This document shows positions 8,214-16,607 of a DNA stretch of 64,000 nucleotides, in pieces. This DNA is from Alsobacter sp045348435 (GTDB lineage Bacteria; Pseudomonadota; Alphaproteobacteria; Rhizobiales; Beijerinckiaceae): assembly GCF_045348435.1 (NCBI RefSeq), contig NZ_CP157484.1, forward strand, positions 682,001 to 746,000, read 5' to 3'. Position numbers and translations under genes: made by a program. Every line of letters starts with the position of its first letter. Position 1 is the first letter of the stretch. Under the pieces are notes generated by a model, which was not told the origin of the DNA, ran no database searches, and saw nothing but the letters and a program-made list of their open reading frames with translations.

Positions 8214-9488
8214 TTACTCCGCCGCCATGCGGGGCGCGCCGGTGGCGCCCGAGGCGGCGATCTCGGAGACCTCGGCCTCCGAGTAGTTGAGCACGCTGCG
8301 CAGGATCTCCTGCGTGTGCTCGCCGAGCAGCGGGGAGCGCTCCACCACGGTGGGGCTCGCCGACAGCTTGATCGGGTTGCCGACAGAGAGGTACTTGCCG
8401 CGGGTGGGGTGATCCACCTCCACGAGGGTGCCGGTCGCCTTCAAGGATTCGTCCTCGGCGATCTCCTTCATGGACAGAATCGGTCCGCACGGGATGTCCC
8501 GCTCGTTCAGGATCTCCATCGCCTCGAACTTGGTCTTGGTCATCGTCCACTGCTCGATGCGGGCGAAGATCTCGTTCAGGCGCGGCAGGCGGGCCGGCGG
8601 CGTGGCGTAGTCAGGGTTGGTCTTCCAGTCCGGCTCGCCGATGATCTCGCAGATCGCCTCCCAGACCGGGGCCTGGGTGATGAAGTAGAGATAGGCGTTC
8701 GGGTCGGTCTCCCAGCCCTTGCACTTCAGGATGCGGCCCGGCTGGCCGCCGCCCGAGTCGTTGCCGGCGCGCGGCACCGAGTCGCCGAAGGGCACGCCCT
8801 CGCCGAACTGGCTGTATTCCTTCAGCGGGCCGTGAGCGAGGCGCTGCTGGTCGCGCAGCTTCACGCGGCAAAGGTTGAGCACGCCGTCCTGCATCGCGCA
8901 GGTGACGCGCTGGCCTTCGCCCGTGACGGTGCGCTGGTAGAGCGCCGTCACGATGCCGAGCGCCAGATGCAGGCCGGTGCCGGAATCGCCGATCTGCGCC
9001 CCGGTGACGAGCGGCAGGCCATCGCGAAAGCCGGTGGTGGAGGCGGAGCCGCCGGTGCACTGGGCGACGTTCTCGTAGACCTTGCAGTCCTCATAGGGAC
9101 CCGGGCCGAAGCCCTTAATGGACGCCACGATCATGCGCGGGTTCAGCGTCTTGATGCGCTCCCAGGGGAAGCCCATGCGATCCAGCACGCCGGGGCCAAA
9201 GTTCTCGACCAGGACGTCGCACTCCTTGATCAGGCGCTCGAGAACCTCCTTCCCCTTTGGGTTCTTGGTGTCCAGCGTGATGGAGCGCTTGTTGTGGTTC
9301 AGCATCGTGAAATAGAGGCTGTCCACCTTCGGGATGTCCTGAAGCTGGCCACGCGTGATGTCGCCGGTGCCGGGCCTCTCGACCTTGATCACGTCCGCGC
9401 CGAACCAGGCGAGGAGCTGCGTGCAGGTCGGGCCGGACTGGACGTGGGTGAAGTCGAGGATCTTCACCCCTTCGAGCGCCTTCGTCAT
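8214..9488 (-). CDS. frc: Formyl-CoA:oxalate CoA-transferase
   Basis: A class III CoA-transferase (CaiB/BaiF family) of 424 aa. The catalytic aspartate is in GAQIGDSGTG (D168, matching Asp169 of the Oxalobacter enzyme), and the flexible glycine loop SGGGQPG is visible near residue 244. The N-terminal Rossmann start (ALEGVKILDFTHVQSGPTC) is intact. It transfers CoA from formyl-CoA to oxalate, giving oxalyl-CoA and formate. Frc is the third gene of a minus-strand operon after gntR and oxc, 13 bases behind oxc, and ends just before a strong terminator. Adjacency to oxc makes the oxalate assignment firm; use of succinyl-CoA as an alternative donor cannot be excluded. Confidence 0.93.
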   Translation of the reverse strand: MTKALEGVKILDFTHVQSGPTCTQLLAWFGADVIKVERPGTGDITRGQLQDIPKVDSLYFTMLNHNKRSITLDTKNPKGKEVLERLIKECDVLVENFGPGVLDRMGFPWERIKTLNPRMIVASIKGFGPGPYEDCKVYENVAQCTGGSASTTGFRDGLPLVTGAQIGDSGTGLHLALGIVTALYQRTVTGEGQRVTCAMQDGVLNLCRVKLRDQQRLAHGPLKEYSQFGEGVPFGDSVPRAGNDSGGGQPGRILKCKGWETDPNAYLYFITQAPVWEAICEIIGEPDWKTNPDYATPPARLPRLNEIFARIEQWTMTKTKFEAMEILNERDIPCGPILSMKEIAEDESLKATGTLVEVDHPTRGKYLSVGNPIKLSASPTVVERSPLLGEHTQEILRSVLNYSEAEVSEIAASGATGAPRMAAE

Positions 9489-9501
9489 AAATCGTCCTCC
9501 C

Positions 9502-11235
9502 TTACTTCTTCTTGACCACGCTTTGCGGGTTCAGGTTGCCGATGCGGCCGCTTTCCGTGCCGGCCGCAGGATCGATCACGGCGTTGATGAGGGTGGGCTT
9601 GCCCGAATCCATCGCGGCGTTCACGGCGCGCGACAGCTCGTCCGGGGTCGTGGCGTTGACGCCGACGCCGCCGAAGGCCTCCATCATCTTGTCGTAGCGC
9701 GAGCCCGGCACGAACACCGTGGTGGCGGGATCGCCGCCGACCGGGTTCACGTCGGTGCCGCGATAGATGCCGTTGTTGTTGAAGATCACGATGCAGACCG
9801 GCAGGTTGTACCGGCAGATCGTCTCCACCTCCATGCCCGAGAAGCCGAAGGCGCTGTCGCCTTCCACGGCCAGCACCGGCTTGCCGGTCTCGATCGCGGC
9901 CGCGATGGCGAAGCCCATGCCGATGCCCATCACGCCCCAGGTGCCGACGTCCAGGCGCTTGCGCGGCTGGTACATGTCGATCACGCCGCGGGCGAGGTCG
10001 AGCGTGTTGGCGCCTTCGTTCACCAGGATGGCGTCGGGCCGCTCCTTGACGATGGTGCGCAGCGCGCCGAGCGCGCCGTGGAAGTCCATCGGCGACTTGT
10101 TGTTCATCAGGCGAGGAGCCATCTTGGCTATGTTCTCCTCCTTCTTGGTCGAAATGGCGTTGACCCAATCGGAGGGCGGGGCCGGCCAGTTGGCGCCCAT
10201 GCCCTGCAGGAAGGCGTTCACCACCGAGCCGATGTCGCCCACGACCGGGGCGACGATCTCGACGTTCGAGTCCATCTCCTTGGGCTCGATGTCGACCTGG
10301 ATGAACTTCTTCGGGGCGTCGCCCCAGGTCTTGCCCTTGCCGTGGGACAGCAGCCAGTTGAGGCGCGCGCCCATCAGCAGCACCACGTCGGCGTCCTTCA
10401 GCACGGTGGAGCGCGCCGCGCCGGCCGACTGGGGATGGGTGTCGGGCAGCAGGCCCTTGGCCATGCTCATCGGCAGGAACGGCACGCCGCTCTTCTCGAC
10501 GAACTGCTTGATGGCCTCGTCGGCCTGCGCGTAGGCCGCGCCCTTGCCGAGGATGATCAGCGGCCGCTTGGCGCCCTTGAGCACGTCCAGGGCGCGCTTC
10601 ACGGCGTCGGGGGCCGGCAGCTGCGCCGGGGCGGCGTCGATCACCTTGACGAGCGACTTCGCGCCCTTCTCGGCGTCCATCGTCTGGCCGAACAGCTTGG
10701 CGGGCAGGTCGAGATAGACGCCGCCCGGGCGGCCCGAGACCGCGGCCCGGATCGCGCGCGCCACCGCGATGCCGATGTCGGCGGCGTGCAGCACGCGGAA
10801 GGCGGCCTTGCACAGCGGCTTGGCGATGGCGAGCTGGTCCATCTCCTCGTAGTCGCCCTGCTGCAGGTCGACGATCTCGCGCTCGGAGGAGCCCGAGATC
10901 AGGATCATCGGGAAGCAGTTCGTGGTCGCGTTGGCGAGCGCCGTCAGGCCGTTCAGGAAACCCGGGGCCGAGACGGTGAGGCAGATGCCCGGCTTCTTGG
11001 TGAGGTAGCCCGCGATCGCGGCGGCGTTGCCGGCGTTCTGCTCGTGGCGGAACGAGATGACGCGGATGCCCGCGGCCTGGGCCATACGGCCGAAATCCGT
11101 GATCGGAATGCCCGGCACGCCATAGATGGTCTCGACGCCGTTCAGCTTGAGGGCGTCGATGATCAGGTGAAAGCCGTCTGTCAGCTCGCGTTCTTCCACG
11201 CCTGCGGCCGTGCTCTCGCTCAGAGCTGCGCTCAT
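9502..11235 (-). CDS. oxc: Oxalyl-CoA decarboxylase (ThDP-dependent)
   Basis: A 577-residue thiamine-diphosphate enzyme of the acetolactate-synthase superfamily. The N-terminal catalytic glutamate lies in FRHEQNAGNAAA (E64), and the C-terminal ThDP/Mg motif spans GDSAFGFSGMEVE to NNNGIYRG (about residues 450-485). Oxc converts oxalyl-CoA to formyl-CoA and CO2. The SAALSES start at 11235 is preceded by GGAGGAAAC; earlier in-frame starts overlap the regulator. The gene lies between gntR (23 bases upstream) and frc (13 bases downstream). Its formyl-CoA product feeds Frc, closing the oxalate cycle, and the net product is formate for the dehydrogenase at 57-62 kb. Confidence 0.94.
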   Translation of the reverse strand: MSAALSESTAAGVEERELTDGFHLIIDALKLNGVETIYGVPGIPITDFGRMAQAAGIRVISFRHEQNAGNAAAIAGYLTKKPGICLTVSAPGFLNGLTALANATTNCFPMILISGSSEREIVDLQQGDYEEMDQLAIAKPLCKAAFRVLHAADIGIAVARAIRAAVSGRPGGVYLDLPAKLFGQTMDAEKGAKSLVKVIDAAPAQLPAPDAVKRALDVLKGAKRPLIILGKGAAYAQADEAIKQFVEKSGVPFLPMSMAKGLLPDTHPQSAGAARSTVLKDADVVLLMGARLNWLLSHGKGKTWGDAPKKFIQVDIEPKEMDSNVEIVAPVVGDIGSVVNAFLQGMGANWPAPPSDWVNAISTKKEENIAKMAPRLMNNKSPMDFHGALGALRTIVKERPDAILVNEGANTLDLARGVIDMYQPRKRLDVGTWGVMGIGMGFAIAAAIETGKPVLAVEGDSAFGFSGMEVETICRYNLPVCIVIFNNNGIYRGTDVNPVGGDPATTVFVPGSRYDKMMEAFGGVGVNATTPDELSRAVNAAMDSGKPTLINAVIDPAAGTESGRIGNLNPQSVVKKK

Positions 11236-11258
11236 CCTTGTTTCCTCCACGTGTTTGT

Positions 11259-12065
11259 TCAGTTTCTTCCGGGCCGGACCGGGCCGTCGCCGAGCAGCTC
11301 CTTGCCGTGCTTCTCGACATAGGCCGCAAGGCCGAGGGTGTGTTCCTTGGAGAGCCGCTCCGCGAGATCCGCGTCGCGCCGCTCCAGGGCGTCGATGATG
11401 CCCAGGTGCTCGTCGAAGGACCGGGCGATGCGCTCCGACTTGCCGATCGAGAGCTGCCTGATGCCGCGCACATGCAGCAGCAGGTTGGCCGTCAGATCGA
11501 CGATGAGCTCGGACCCGCCGAGCTCGATCAGCCGCTGGTGGAACGCGATGTTCGCGGCCGAATATTCGCTGACGAAGGCGGCCGGCGGGTGCTGCTCGCC
11601 GAACGACTCGAAAAGGGTGCGCAGGCCCCGGATGTCCGCCATCGAGGCGTGATGGGCCGCCAGGCGCGCGGCCATGCTCTCCAGGGCGGCCCACGCCTCG
11701 ATCGCCTCGACGATCTCGCGCAGGCTCTTGCGCACGACCACGATGCCCCGACGGGGCACCGAGCGCACGAAGCCTTCATGCTCCAGCATGGCGATGGCCT
11801 CGCGCACCGGCGTGCGGCTGACGCCGAGCTGAACGGAGAGCTGCCGCTCGTCGAGCCAAACGGGTTCACGCGTGCCGTAGGGGTCCATGCCGGTGATCGC
11901 CTTCTTCAGCGCGGTGTAGGCCCGCTTCTTGAAGGTCAGTTCCGGCTTCATGGGTTCGATGTCGAGCATGGGCACTGCGCTGCCGCTCGTCCGCTCCAAA
12001 GCAAGCGAGCCTTCCGGGAACACCAACGCAGCGCCAGGGGGCTGCGAGCTCAGATCTTTGGTCAT
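11259..12065 (-). CDS. GntR-family (FCD) regulator of oxalate genes
   Basis: A 268-residue FadR-type GntR regulator. The winged-helix domain includes ERQLSVQLGVSRTPVREAIA (about residues 79-98) and the wing EGFVRSVPRRGIVVV. The FCD ligand domain has the metal-binding pattern in SAANIAFHQRLIELG and the C-terminal EHLGIIDALERRD. It is the first gene of gntR-oxc-frc. Two operator-like GCATGCCAAA elements sit 35-70 bases upstream, so autoregulation is likely. A paralogue is encoded at 18951. The ATG at 12065 follows GAGGCGTC; a longer frame to 12131 would run through the operators and is rejected. Confidence 0.88.
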   Translation of the reverse strand: MTKDLSSQPPGAALVFPEGSLALERTSGSAVPMLDIEPMKPELTFKKRAYTALKKAITGMDPYGTREPVWLDERQLSVQLGVSRTPVREAIAMLEHEGFVRSVPRRGIVVVRKSLREIVEAIEAWAALESMAARLAAHHASMADIRGLRTLFESFGEQHPPAAFVSEYSAANIAFHQRLIELGGSELIVDLTANLLLHVRGIRQLSIGKSERIARSFDEHLGIIDALERRDADLAERLSKEHTLGLAAYVEKHGKELLGDGPVRPGRN

Positions 12066-12099
12066 GACGCCTCGGGTCGTGAGCGCGACGGTCTGGCAC

Positions 12100-12133
12100 G
12101 ACGCATGCCAAATTGGTGGCATGCCAAACACCA
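12100..12133. promoter_or_regulatory. Two operator-like elements upstream of gntR-oxc-frc
   Basis: GCATGCCAAAT (12103-12113) and TGGCATGCCAAACACCA (12117-12133) lie next to each other, 14 bases apart start to start, upstream of the leftward operon. The second matches the element at 14179-14196 at all but one of 17 bases. FCD-type GntR proteins bind short palindromes of this kind. Confidence 0.65.
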
Positions 12134-12246
12134 GCTGTCAACGAGGGAGCGGAGATCCTCTATAAGACTTTGTCTTCGCACGATTATGATGCAATGCAAA
12201 AATGGCTTAGCTGCGATGCAACATCGCGATCTTCTCGCCTGGTGTG

Positions 12247-12256
12247 TGGCATGCCA
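12247..12256. promoter_or_regulatory. Palindrome TGGCATGCCA, rightward side
   Basis: The 10-base palindrome TGGCATGCCA recurs here, about 65 bases before the small gene at 12322 and 114 bases from its copy at 12126. It probably belongs to the same operator family and could control the rightward transcript or loop with the other copy. Confidence 0.55.
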
Positions 12257-12321
12257 GATTTAGGTCACTGGAGCTGACGCAATCGGCTCCTCCCAGACCC
12301 CGCCGAAACAGGAGCTTCGCC

Positions 12322-12459
12322 ATGGCCACCAACGTTCTCTACGGCGCTACCCGCCAGTCCTCGCTGCTCGACCGTCTCTATGCGTCGGTCGTCGCTTTCC
12401 TGAACCGCGTGGCCGAGATCGAGCGCCGCAACGGTTCGGTCGAGCCCTTCGGCCTCTGA
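12322..12459 (+). CDS. Small hypothetical protein, 45 aa
   Basis: A short frame beginning ATNVLYGATRQ with a ribosome site (AGGAGC, 12310-12315) six bases before the ATG. Codon bias is strong, and the family is not recognised. The middle (SLLDRLYASVVAFLNRVAEI) could form one amphipathic helix. It is the only gene between the gntR operators and the transporter. An operator palindrome precedes it (12247) and a strong terminator follows (12593), so it should be a separate short transcript of about 350 bases within the oxalate locus. Its coding status is moderately sure; its role is unknown. Confidence 0.55.
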   Translation: MATNVLYGATRQSSLLDRLYASVVAFLNRVAEIERRNGSVEPFGL

Positions 12460-12592
12460 GGCCCCGGCGAGCTTCGGTTCGCGGGTCCCGATTCCGGACC
12501 GCCGAAGCTCTGGACCAAGCTCCCGTCATCGCGGCGATCGCCGCGGCGGCGTCTTCTCTGAACTTCCTCCCAAACTGAAGTCGCTATTGCGT

Positions 12593-12625
12593 GCCGGGCG
12601 TACACTTGCGCCCGGCTCTTTTTTT
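12593..12625 (+). terminator. Strong rho-independent terminator
   Basis: GCCGGGCG (12593-12600) pairs with CGCCCGGC (12609-12616), followed by TCTTTTTTT. It ends the transcript carrying the 45-aa gene and isolates the oxlT promoter. Confidence 0.85.
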
Positions 12626-12637
12626 GGCGCTTGCGCG

Positions 12638-12655
12638 TTGGCATAACATATACCA
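12638..12655 (+). promoter_or_regulatory. Degenerate operator before oxlT
   Basis: TTGGCATAACATATACCA matches the element at 14179-14196 at 15 of 18 positions, with the central GC changed. It lies 56 bases before the transporter ATG, immediately after the terminator, where a promoter must be. Probable regulator site; affinity may be lower because the palindromic core is broken. Confidence 0.45.
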
Positions 12656-12710
12656 CTCTGACCGTCTCAAATGCGTGGCGACCAGTCACAAACAACGCAT
12701 GGGGATGGAA

Positions 12711-14018
12711 ATGACCGATTACACAGAGGGCGGAGCTGCGGCTCCGCGCGTCAGCGACGCTTACCGCTGGACCCAGCTCGCGCTCGGCGTCGCCGCGATG
12801 GTGATGATCGCCAACCTGCAATACGGCTGGACCTTCTTCGTTCCCGACATCCAGAAGACCTTCAAGTGGGATCGAGCCGCCATCCAGTGGGCGTTCACGC
12901 TGTTCGTGCTGTTCGAGACGTGGCTGGTTCCGATCGAAGGCTGGTTCGTCGATAAATACGGCCCGCGCGCCGTCGTCTTCGTCGGCGGCATCCTGTGCGC
13001 GATCGGCTGGGTTCTCAACTCCTACGCCACGACGCTGAACATGCTTTATCTCGGCCAGATCGTGGCCGGCATCGGCGCGGGCGGCGTCTACGGAACCTGC
13101 GTGGGCAACGCGCTCAAGTGGTTCCCGGACAAGCGCGGCCTGGCGGCTGGCATCACGGCCGCCGGCTTCGGCGCCGGTTCGGCCCTGACGGTCGCCCCGA
13201 TCCAGGCGATGATCGCCAATTCGGGCTTCCAGGCCACGTTCTACTGGTTCGGCATCGGGCAGGGGATCATCATCTGCATCCTGGCGCTGTTCCTCTACGC
13301 CCCCAAGGCCGGCCAGGTTCCGGCCGTGATCGCCAACGCCAACATCATCCAGTCCCGCAAGAACTACTCGCCCGGCGAAGTCCTGAAGCAGCCGATCTTC
13401 TGGCTGATGTACTTCATGTTCGTCATCGTCGGCGCCGGCGGCCTGATGATCACCGCCAACCTGAAGCCCATCGCGGCGGACTGGAAGATCGACGGCGTGA
13501 ACGTGACGCTGATCGGCCTGACCATGACGACGGTGACGTTCGCGGCGACCATCGACCGGATCCTGAACGGCCTCACTCGTCCGTTCTTCGGGTGGGTTTC
13601 CGACAAGATCGGCCGCGAAAACACGATGTTCATCGCCTTCGGCATGGAAGGCGTCGGCATCTACCTTCTCTACGTGCTGGGTCACGACCCGGTCTGGTTC
13701 GTGGTCCTGTCCGGTTTCGTGTTCTTCGCCTGGGGCGAGATCTACAGCCTCTTCCCGTCGACCTGCACGGACACCTTCGGCTCCAAGTTCGCCGCCACCA
13801 ACGCCGGCCTGCTCTACACGGCCAAGGGAACCGCGGCTCTGCTGGTGCCCTTCGCCAACTACATGCAGCAGGGCTCCGGCAGCTGGGACACGGTGTTCCT
13901 GATCGCCGCCGGCGCCAACATCCTGGCCTCGCTCCTCGCCATCGCGGTGCTGAAGCCCTGGCGCAGGGGCGTCATCAACAAGGCCCAGGCGGCCGTCCTC
14001 CAGCCCGCCTCGGCCTGA
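12711..14018 (+). CDS. oxlT: MFS oxalate:formate antiporter (OxlT-like)
   Basis: A 435-residue major-facilitator protein with twelve hydrophobic segments and the cytoplasmic-loop motif DKYGPRAVVFVGG (about residues 81-93). An arginine in segment VIII (R283 in AATIDRILNGL) and a lysine in segment XI (K372 in LLYTAKGTAALL) sit where the substrate-binding Arg272 and Lys355 of Oxalobacter OxlT are found. The protein would exchange external oxalate for internal formate across the inner membrane, generating a proton-motive force with Oxc. The ATG at 12711 is chosen because GGGGATGGA precedes it; in-frame ATGs at 12699 and 12705 are alternatives. Context within the oxc-frc locus supports oxalate as substrate. 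Confidence 0.88.
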   Translation: MTDYTEGGAAAPRVSDAYRWTQLALGVAAMVMIANLQYGWTFFVPDIQKTFKWDRAAIQWAFTLFVLFETWLVPIEGWFVDKYGPRAVVFVGGILCAIGWVLNSYATTLNMLYLGQIVAGIGAGGVYGTCVGNALKWFPDKRGLAAGITAAGFGAGSALTVAPIQAMIANSGFQATFYWFGIGQGIIICILALFLYAPKAGQVPAVIANANIIQSRKNYSPGEVLKQPIFWLMYFMFVIVGAGGLMITANLKPIAADWKIDGVNVTLIGLTMTTVTFAATIDRILNGLTRPFFGWVSDKIGRENTMFIAFGMEGVGIYLLYVLGHDPVWFVVLSGFVFFAWGEIYSLFPSTCTDTFGSKFAATNAGLLYTAKGTAALLVPFANYMQQGSGSWDTVFLIAAGANILASLLAIAVLKPWRRGVINKAQAAVLQPASA

Positions 14019-14034
14019 GCCTGACGTGAACCAA

Positions 14035-14068
14035 GATGGCCGGGCCTTCGCGAGGGGGCCCGGCCATC
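14035..14068 (+). terminator. 12-bp hairpin after oxlT
   Basis: GATGGCCGGGCC (14035-14046) pairs perfectly with GGCCCGGCCATC (14057-14068), 16 bases past the oxlT stop. There is no T tract, so it may be a structured 3' end or a member of the ATGGCCGGG repeat family seen again at 16488. Confidence 0.55.
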
Positions 14069-14162
14069 CGCGTTTCGGCGGCGCTCGAGACGGCGCCGGG
14101 CGGCTTTCGGCGGCCGTTTCGGGCGCCTGCTCGGGTTTGATCGAAAAGCCGTGACGCCCCCC

Positions 14163-14196
14163 TTGACAGCACGCTCGCTTGGCATGCCAAATACCA
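14163..14196 (+). promoter_or_regulatory. Promoter with overlapping operator upstream of the acyl-CoA synthetase
   Basis: A consensus -35 TTGACA (14163-14168) is followed by TTGGCATGCCAAATACCA (14179-14196), which spans the -10 position. The 12-base core TTGGCATGCCAA is a perfect palindrome. A regulator bound here would block RNA polymerase, which suggests repression relieved by an inducer such as an oxalate-derived metabolite. Confidence 0.65.
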
Positions 14197-14297
14197 AGGA
14201 CCAGCGAACAACCCGCCTCGACAGGGACGGGACGCAGGCGAGTCGACCGTCTCAGGGGTCGACGCCAAACGACAGACAGGTCCGACGGGAGGACAAT

Positions 14298-16436
14298 ATG
14301 AGCTTCGACAAAGCCGCAGTGCGCCAGGTGCTCGACGAGGTGAAGGCCGACGGCCGCACCGCCCTTACGGCCCCCGAGGCCAAGCGCGTCTGCGACGCCT
14401 ATTCCATCCCGCTCCCCCAGGAAGGCCTCGCCACGACGGCGGACCAGGCCGTGAGCCTCGCATCCGGCATGGGCTATCCGGTGGTGATGAAGATCGTTTC
14501 CGCCGACATCCTTCACAAGACCGACGCCGGCGGCGTCATCGTGGGCGTGAAGTCGGGCGAGGAGGCCCGCGCGGCCTACGACAAGATCCTCGCCAACGCC
14601 AAGAACTACAAGGCCGACGCCAAGATCGAGGGCGTGCAGGTGCAGCAGATGCTGCCCTCCGGCGCCATCGAGACGCTGGTCGGCGCCATCACGGACCCGT
14701 CCTTCGGTAAGCTGGTGGCCTTCGGCCTCGGCGGCGTGCTGGTCGAGGTGCTGAAGGATCTCACCTTCCGGCTCGCCCCGGTGGACAACGCCCAGGCGAC
14801 CGACATGCTCAACAGCATCAAGGCGCAGGAGATGCTGAACGGCGTCCGCGGCTCCGAGCCGGTGGACCGCGCGGCGCTCGCCAAGATCCTCGTCAACGTC
14901 TCGGCTCTGCTGGAGGACTTCCCGCAGATCAGCGAGCTCGACCTCAACCCGGTGTTCGCGACCTCCAAGGGCGCCACCGCGGTGGACGCCCGCATCGTGG
15001 TGGACTTCGAGTCCCACACGCAGCGCTACCGTCCGGACCAGACCGAGATCCTGCGCGCCACCAACCGCATCTTCAAGCCGAAGGCCGTCGCGGTGATCGG
15101 CGCCTCCAACGAGGCCGGCAAGATCGGCAACTCGGTGATGAAGAACCTCATCAACGGCGGCTACAAGGGCGTCATCGTCCCGGTGCACCCCAAGGCCGAC
15201 ATGATCGAGGGCGTGAAGGCCTACAAGTCCATCCTGGACTATGACGGCGTGGTCGACGTGGCGGTGTTCGCCGTGCCGGCGCATCTCTGCGTCGCCGCCA
15301 TGGACGAAGTCGGCCAGAAGGGCGTGCCCGGCGCGGTGATGATCCCGTCCGGCTTCGCCGAGACCGACAACCAGCCCCTGCAGGACGAGTTGCTCGCCAT
15401 GGCGCGCAAGCACAATGTCCGCGTCATGGGCCCGAACATCTACGGCTTCTACTACACGCCGGAAAACCTCTGCGCGACCTTCTGCACGGCCTTCGACGTG
15501 AAGGGCCACGCGGCGCTCTCGTCGCAGTCGGGCGGCGTCGGCATGTCGATCATCGGCTTCGCGCGCTCCACCAAGATGGGCGTGTCTGCGATCGTCGGCC
15601 TCGGCAACAAGTCGGACCTGGACGAGGATGACCTGCTCACCTTCTTCGAGCAGGACGACAACACCAAGGTCATCGCGATGCACTGCGAGGACCTGAAGGA
15701 CGGCCGCGCCTTTTCGGAGGTCGCCTCGCGCGTCTCCAAGAAGAAGCCCGTGATCATGCTGAAGGCCGGCCGCACGGCCTATGGCGCCCGCGCCGCCGCG
15801 TCCCACACGGGCGCGCTGGCCGGCAACGACAAGATCTATGACGACGTGCTGAAGGCGGCGGGCGTGATCCGCGCTCCGAGCCTGCGCTCCATGCTCGAAT
15901 ACGCCCGCGGCGTGCAGGTGCTGCCGACGCCCAAGGGCGAGAACGTGGTGATCATCACGGGCGCGGGCGGCTCGGGCGTGCTCCTGTCAGACGCCTGCTT
16001 CGACAACGGCCTCACCCTGATGAAGATGCCGGAGGACCTCGACGCGGCCTTCCGCAAGTTCATCCCGCCCTTCGGCGCGGCCGGCAACCCGGTCGACATC
16101 ACGGGCGGCGAGCCGCCCAAGACCTACCAGAACACCATCCGGCTCGGCCTCGAGGACGATCGCATCCACTCGCTGATCCTGGGCTACTGGCACACGATCG
16201 TGACGCCCCCGATGGTGTTCGCGAAGCTGGTCGGCGAGGTCGTCGAGGAGTTCCGCGCCAAGGGCATCGACAAGCCCGTGGTGGCGTCGCTGGTCGGCGA
16301 CGTGCAGGTCGAGGAAGCCTGCCAGTATCTCTACGAGCGCGGCGTGGTGGCCTACCCCTACACCACCGAGACGCCCGTCGAGGTGCTCGGCGCCAAGTAC
16401 AAGTGGGCCCGCTCGGCGGGTCTGCTCGGCAAGTAA
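14298..16436 (+). CDS. ADP-forming acyl-CoA synthetase (acetate-CoA ligase family)
   Basis: A 712-residue NDP-forming acyl-CoA synthetase. An ATP-grasp domain occupies about residues 1-230 (GYPVVMKIVSADILHKTDAGG near 65-85, ELDLNPVF near 214). It is followed by a CoA-binding Rossmann domain (KAVAVIGASNEAGKIGNSVM near 263) and succinyl-CoA-ligase-like domains. The phospho-histidine candidate is H503 in ASHTGALAGND. Domain order is beta-then-alpha, the reverse of the Pat/ACD layout. It would couple ATP to ADP with CoA activation of a small acid; within an oxalate locus, formate, oxalate or glyoxylate are candidates (inference). GGGAGG precedes the ATG, and the promoter carries the shared operator. 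Confidence 0.88.
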   Translation: MSFDKAAVRQVLDEVKADGRTALTAPEAKRVCDAYSIPLPQEGLATTADQAVSLASGMGYPVVMKIVSADILHKTDAGGVIVGVKSGEEARAAYDKILANAKNYKADAKIEGVQVQQMLPSGAIETLVGAITDPSFGKLVAFGLGGVLVEVLKDLTFRLAPVDNAQATDMLNSIKAQEMLNGVRGSEPVDRAALAKILVNVSALLEDFPQISELDLNPVFATSKGATAVDARIVVDFESHTQRYRPDQTEILRATNRIFKPKAVAVIGASNEAGKIGNSVMKNLINGGYKGVIVPVHPKADMIEGVKAYKSILDYDGVVDVAVFAVPAHLCVAAMDEVGQKGVPGAVMIPSGFAETDNQPLQDELLAMARKHNVRVMGPNIYGFYYTPENLCATFCTAFDVKGHAALSSQSGGVGMSIIGFARSTKMGVSAIVGLGNKSDLDEDDLLTFFEQDDNTKVIAMHCEDLKDGRAFSEVASRVSKKKPVIMLKAGRTAYGARAAASHTGALAGNDKIYDDVLKAAGVIRAPSLRSMLEYARGVQVLPTPKGENVVIITGAGGSGVLLSDACFDNGLTLMKMPEDLDAAFRKFIPPFGAAGNPVDITGGEPPKTYQNTIRLGLEDDRIHSLILGYWHTIVTPPMVFAKLVGEVVEEFRAKGIDKPVVASLVGDVQVEEACQYLYERGVVAYPYTTETPVEVLGAKYKWARSAGLLGK

Positions 16437-16487
16437 GCCGCCAGGCGGCTCGGCGCATTCGGGCGCCAGCCGCCGCCTTTCAGCGTC

Positions 16488-16562
16488 GTCATGGCCGGGC
16501 TCGTCCCGGCCGCCCACGCGCCTCCCCGAGGTGTCGATGGCCGGGACGAGCCCGGCCATGAC
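16488..16562. repeat. Perfect 24-bp inverted repeat
   Basis: Arms at 16488-16511 and 16539-16562 are exact reverse complements, starting GTCATGGCCGGGCTCG and enclosing 27 bases. It lies between the acyl-CoA synthetase and sucC. Elements built on ATGGCCGGG...CCCGGCCAT are frequent intergenic repeats in Rhizobiales; this copy could also act as a terminator or RNA-stability hairpin. Confidence 0.8.
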
Positions 16563-16607
16563 GGGGAGGGTGTATCCTCCGTTTCGACCCCACCTTGCGA
16601 GGTCGCC

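Noticed and set aside
12378..15806. A 1142-codon minus-strand open frame across oxlT and the acyl-CoA synthetase
   Set aside because: High-GC antisense frames stay open by chance. The translated text is His/Arg/Gly-rich without domain motifs, and both plus-strand genes are certain.
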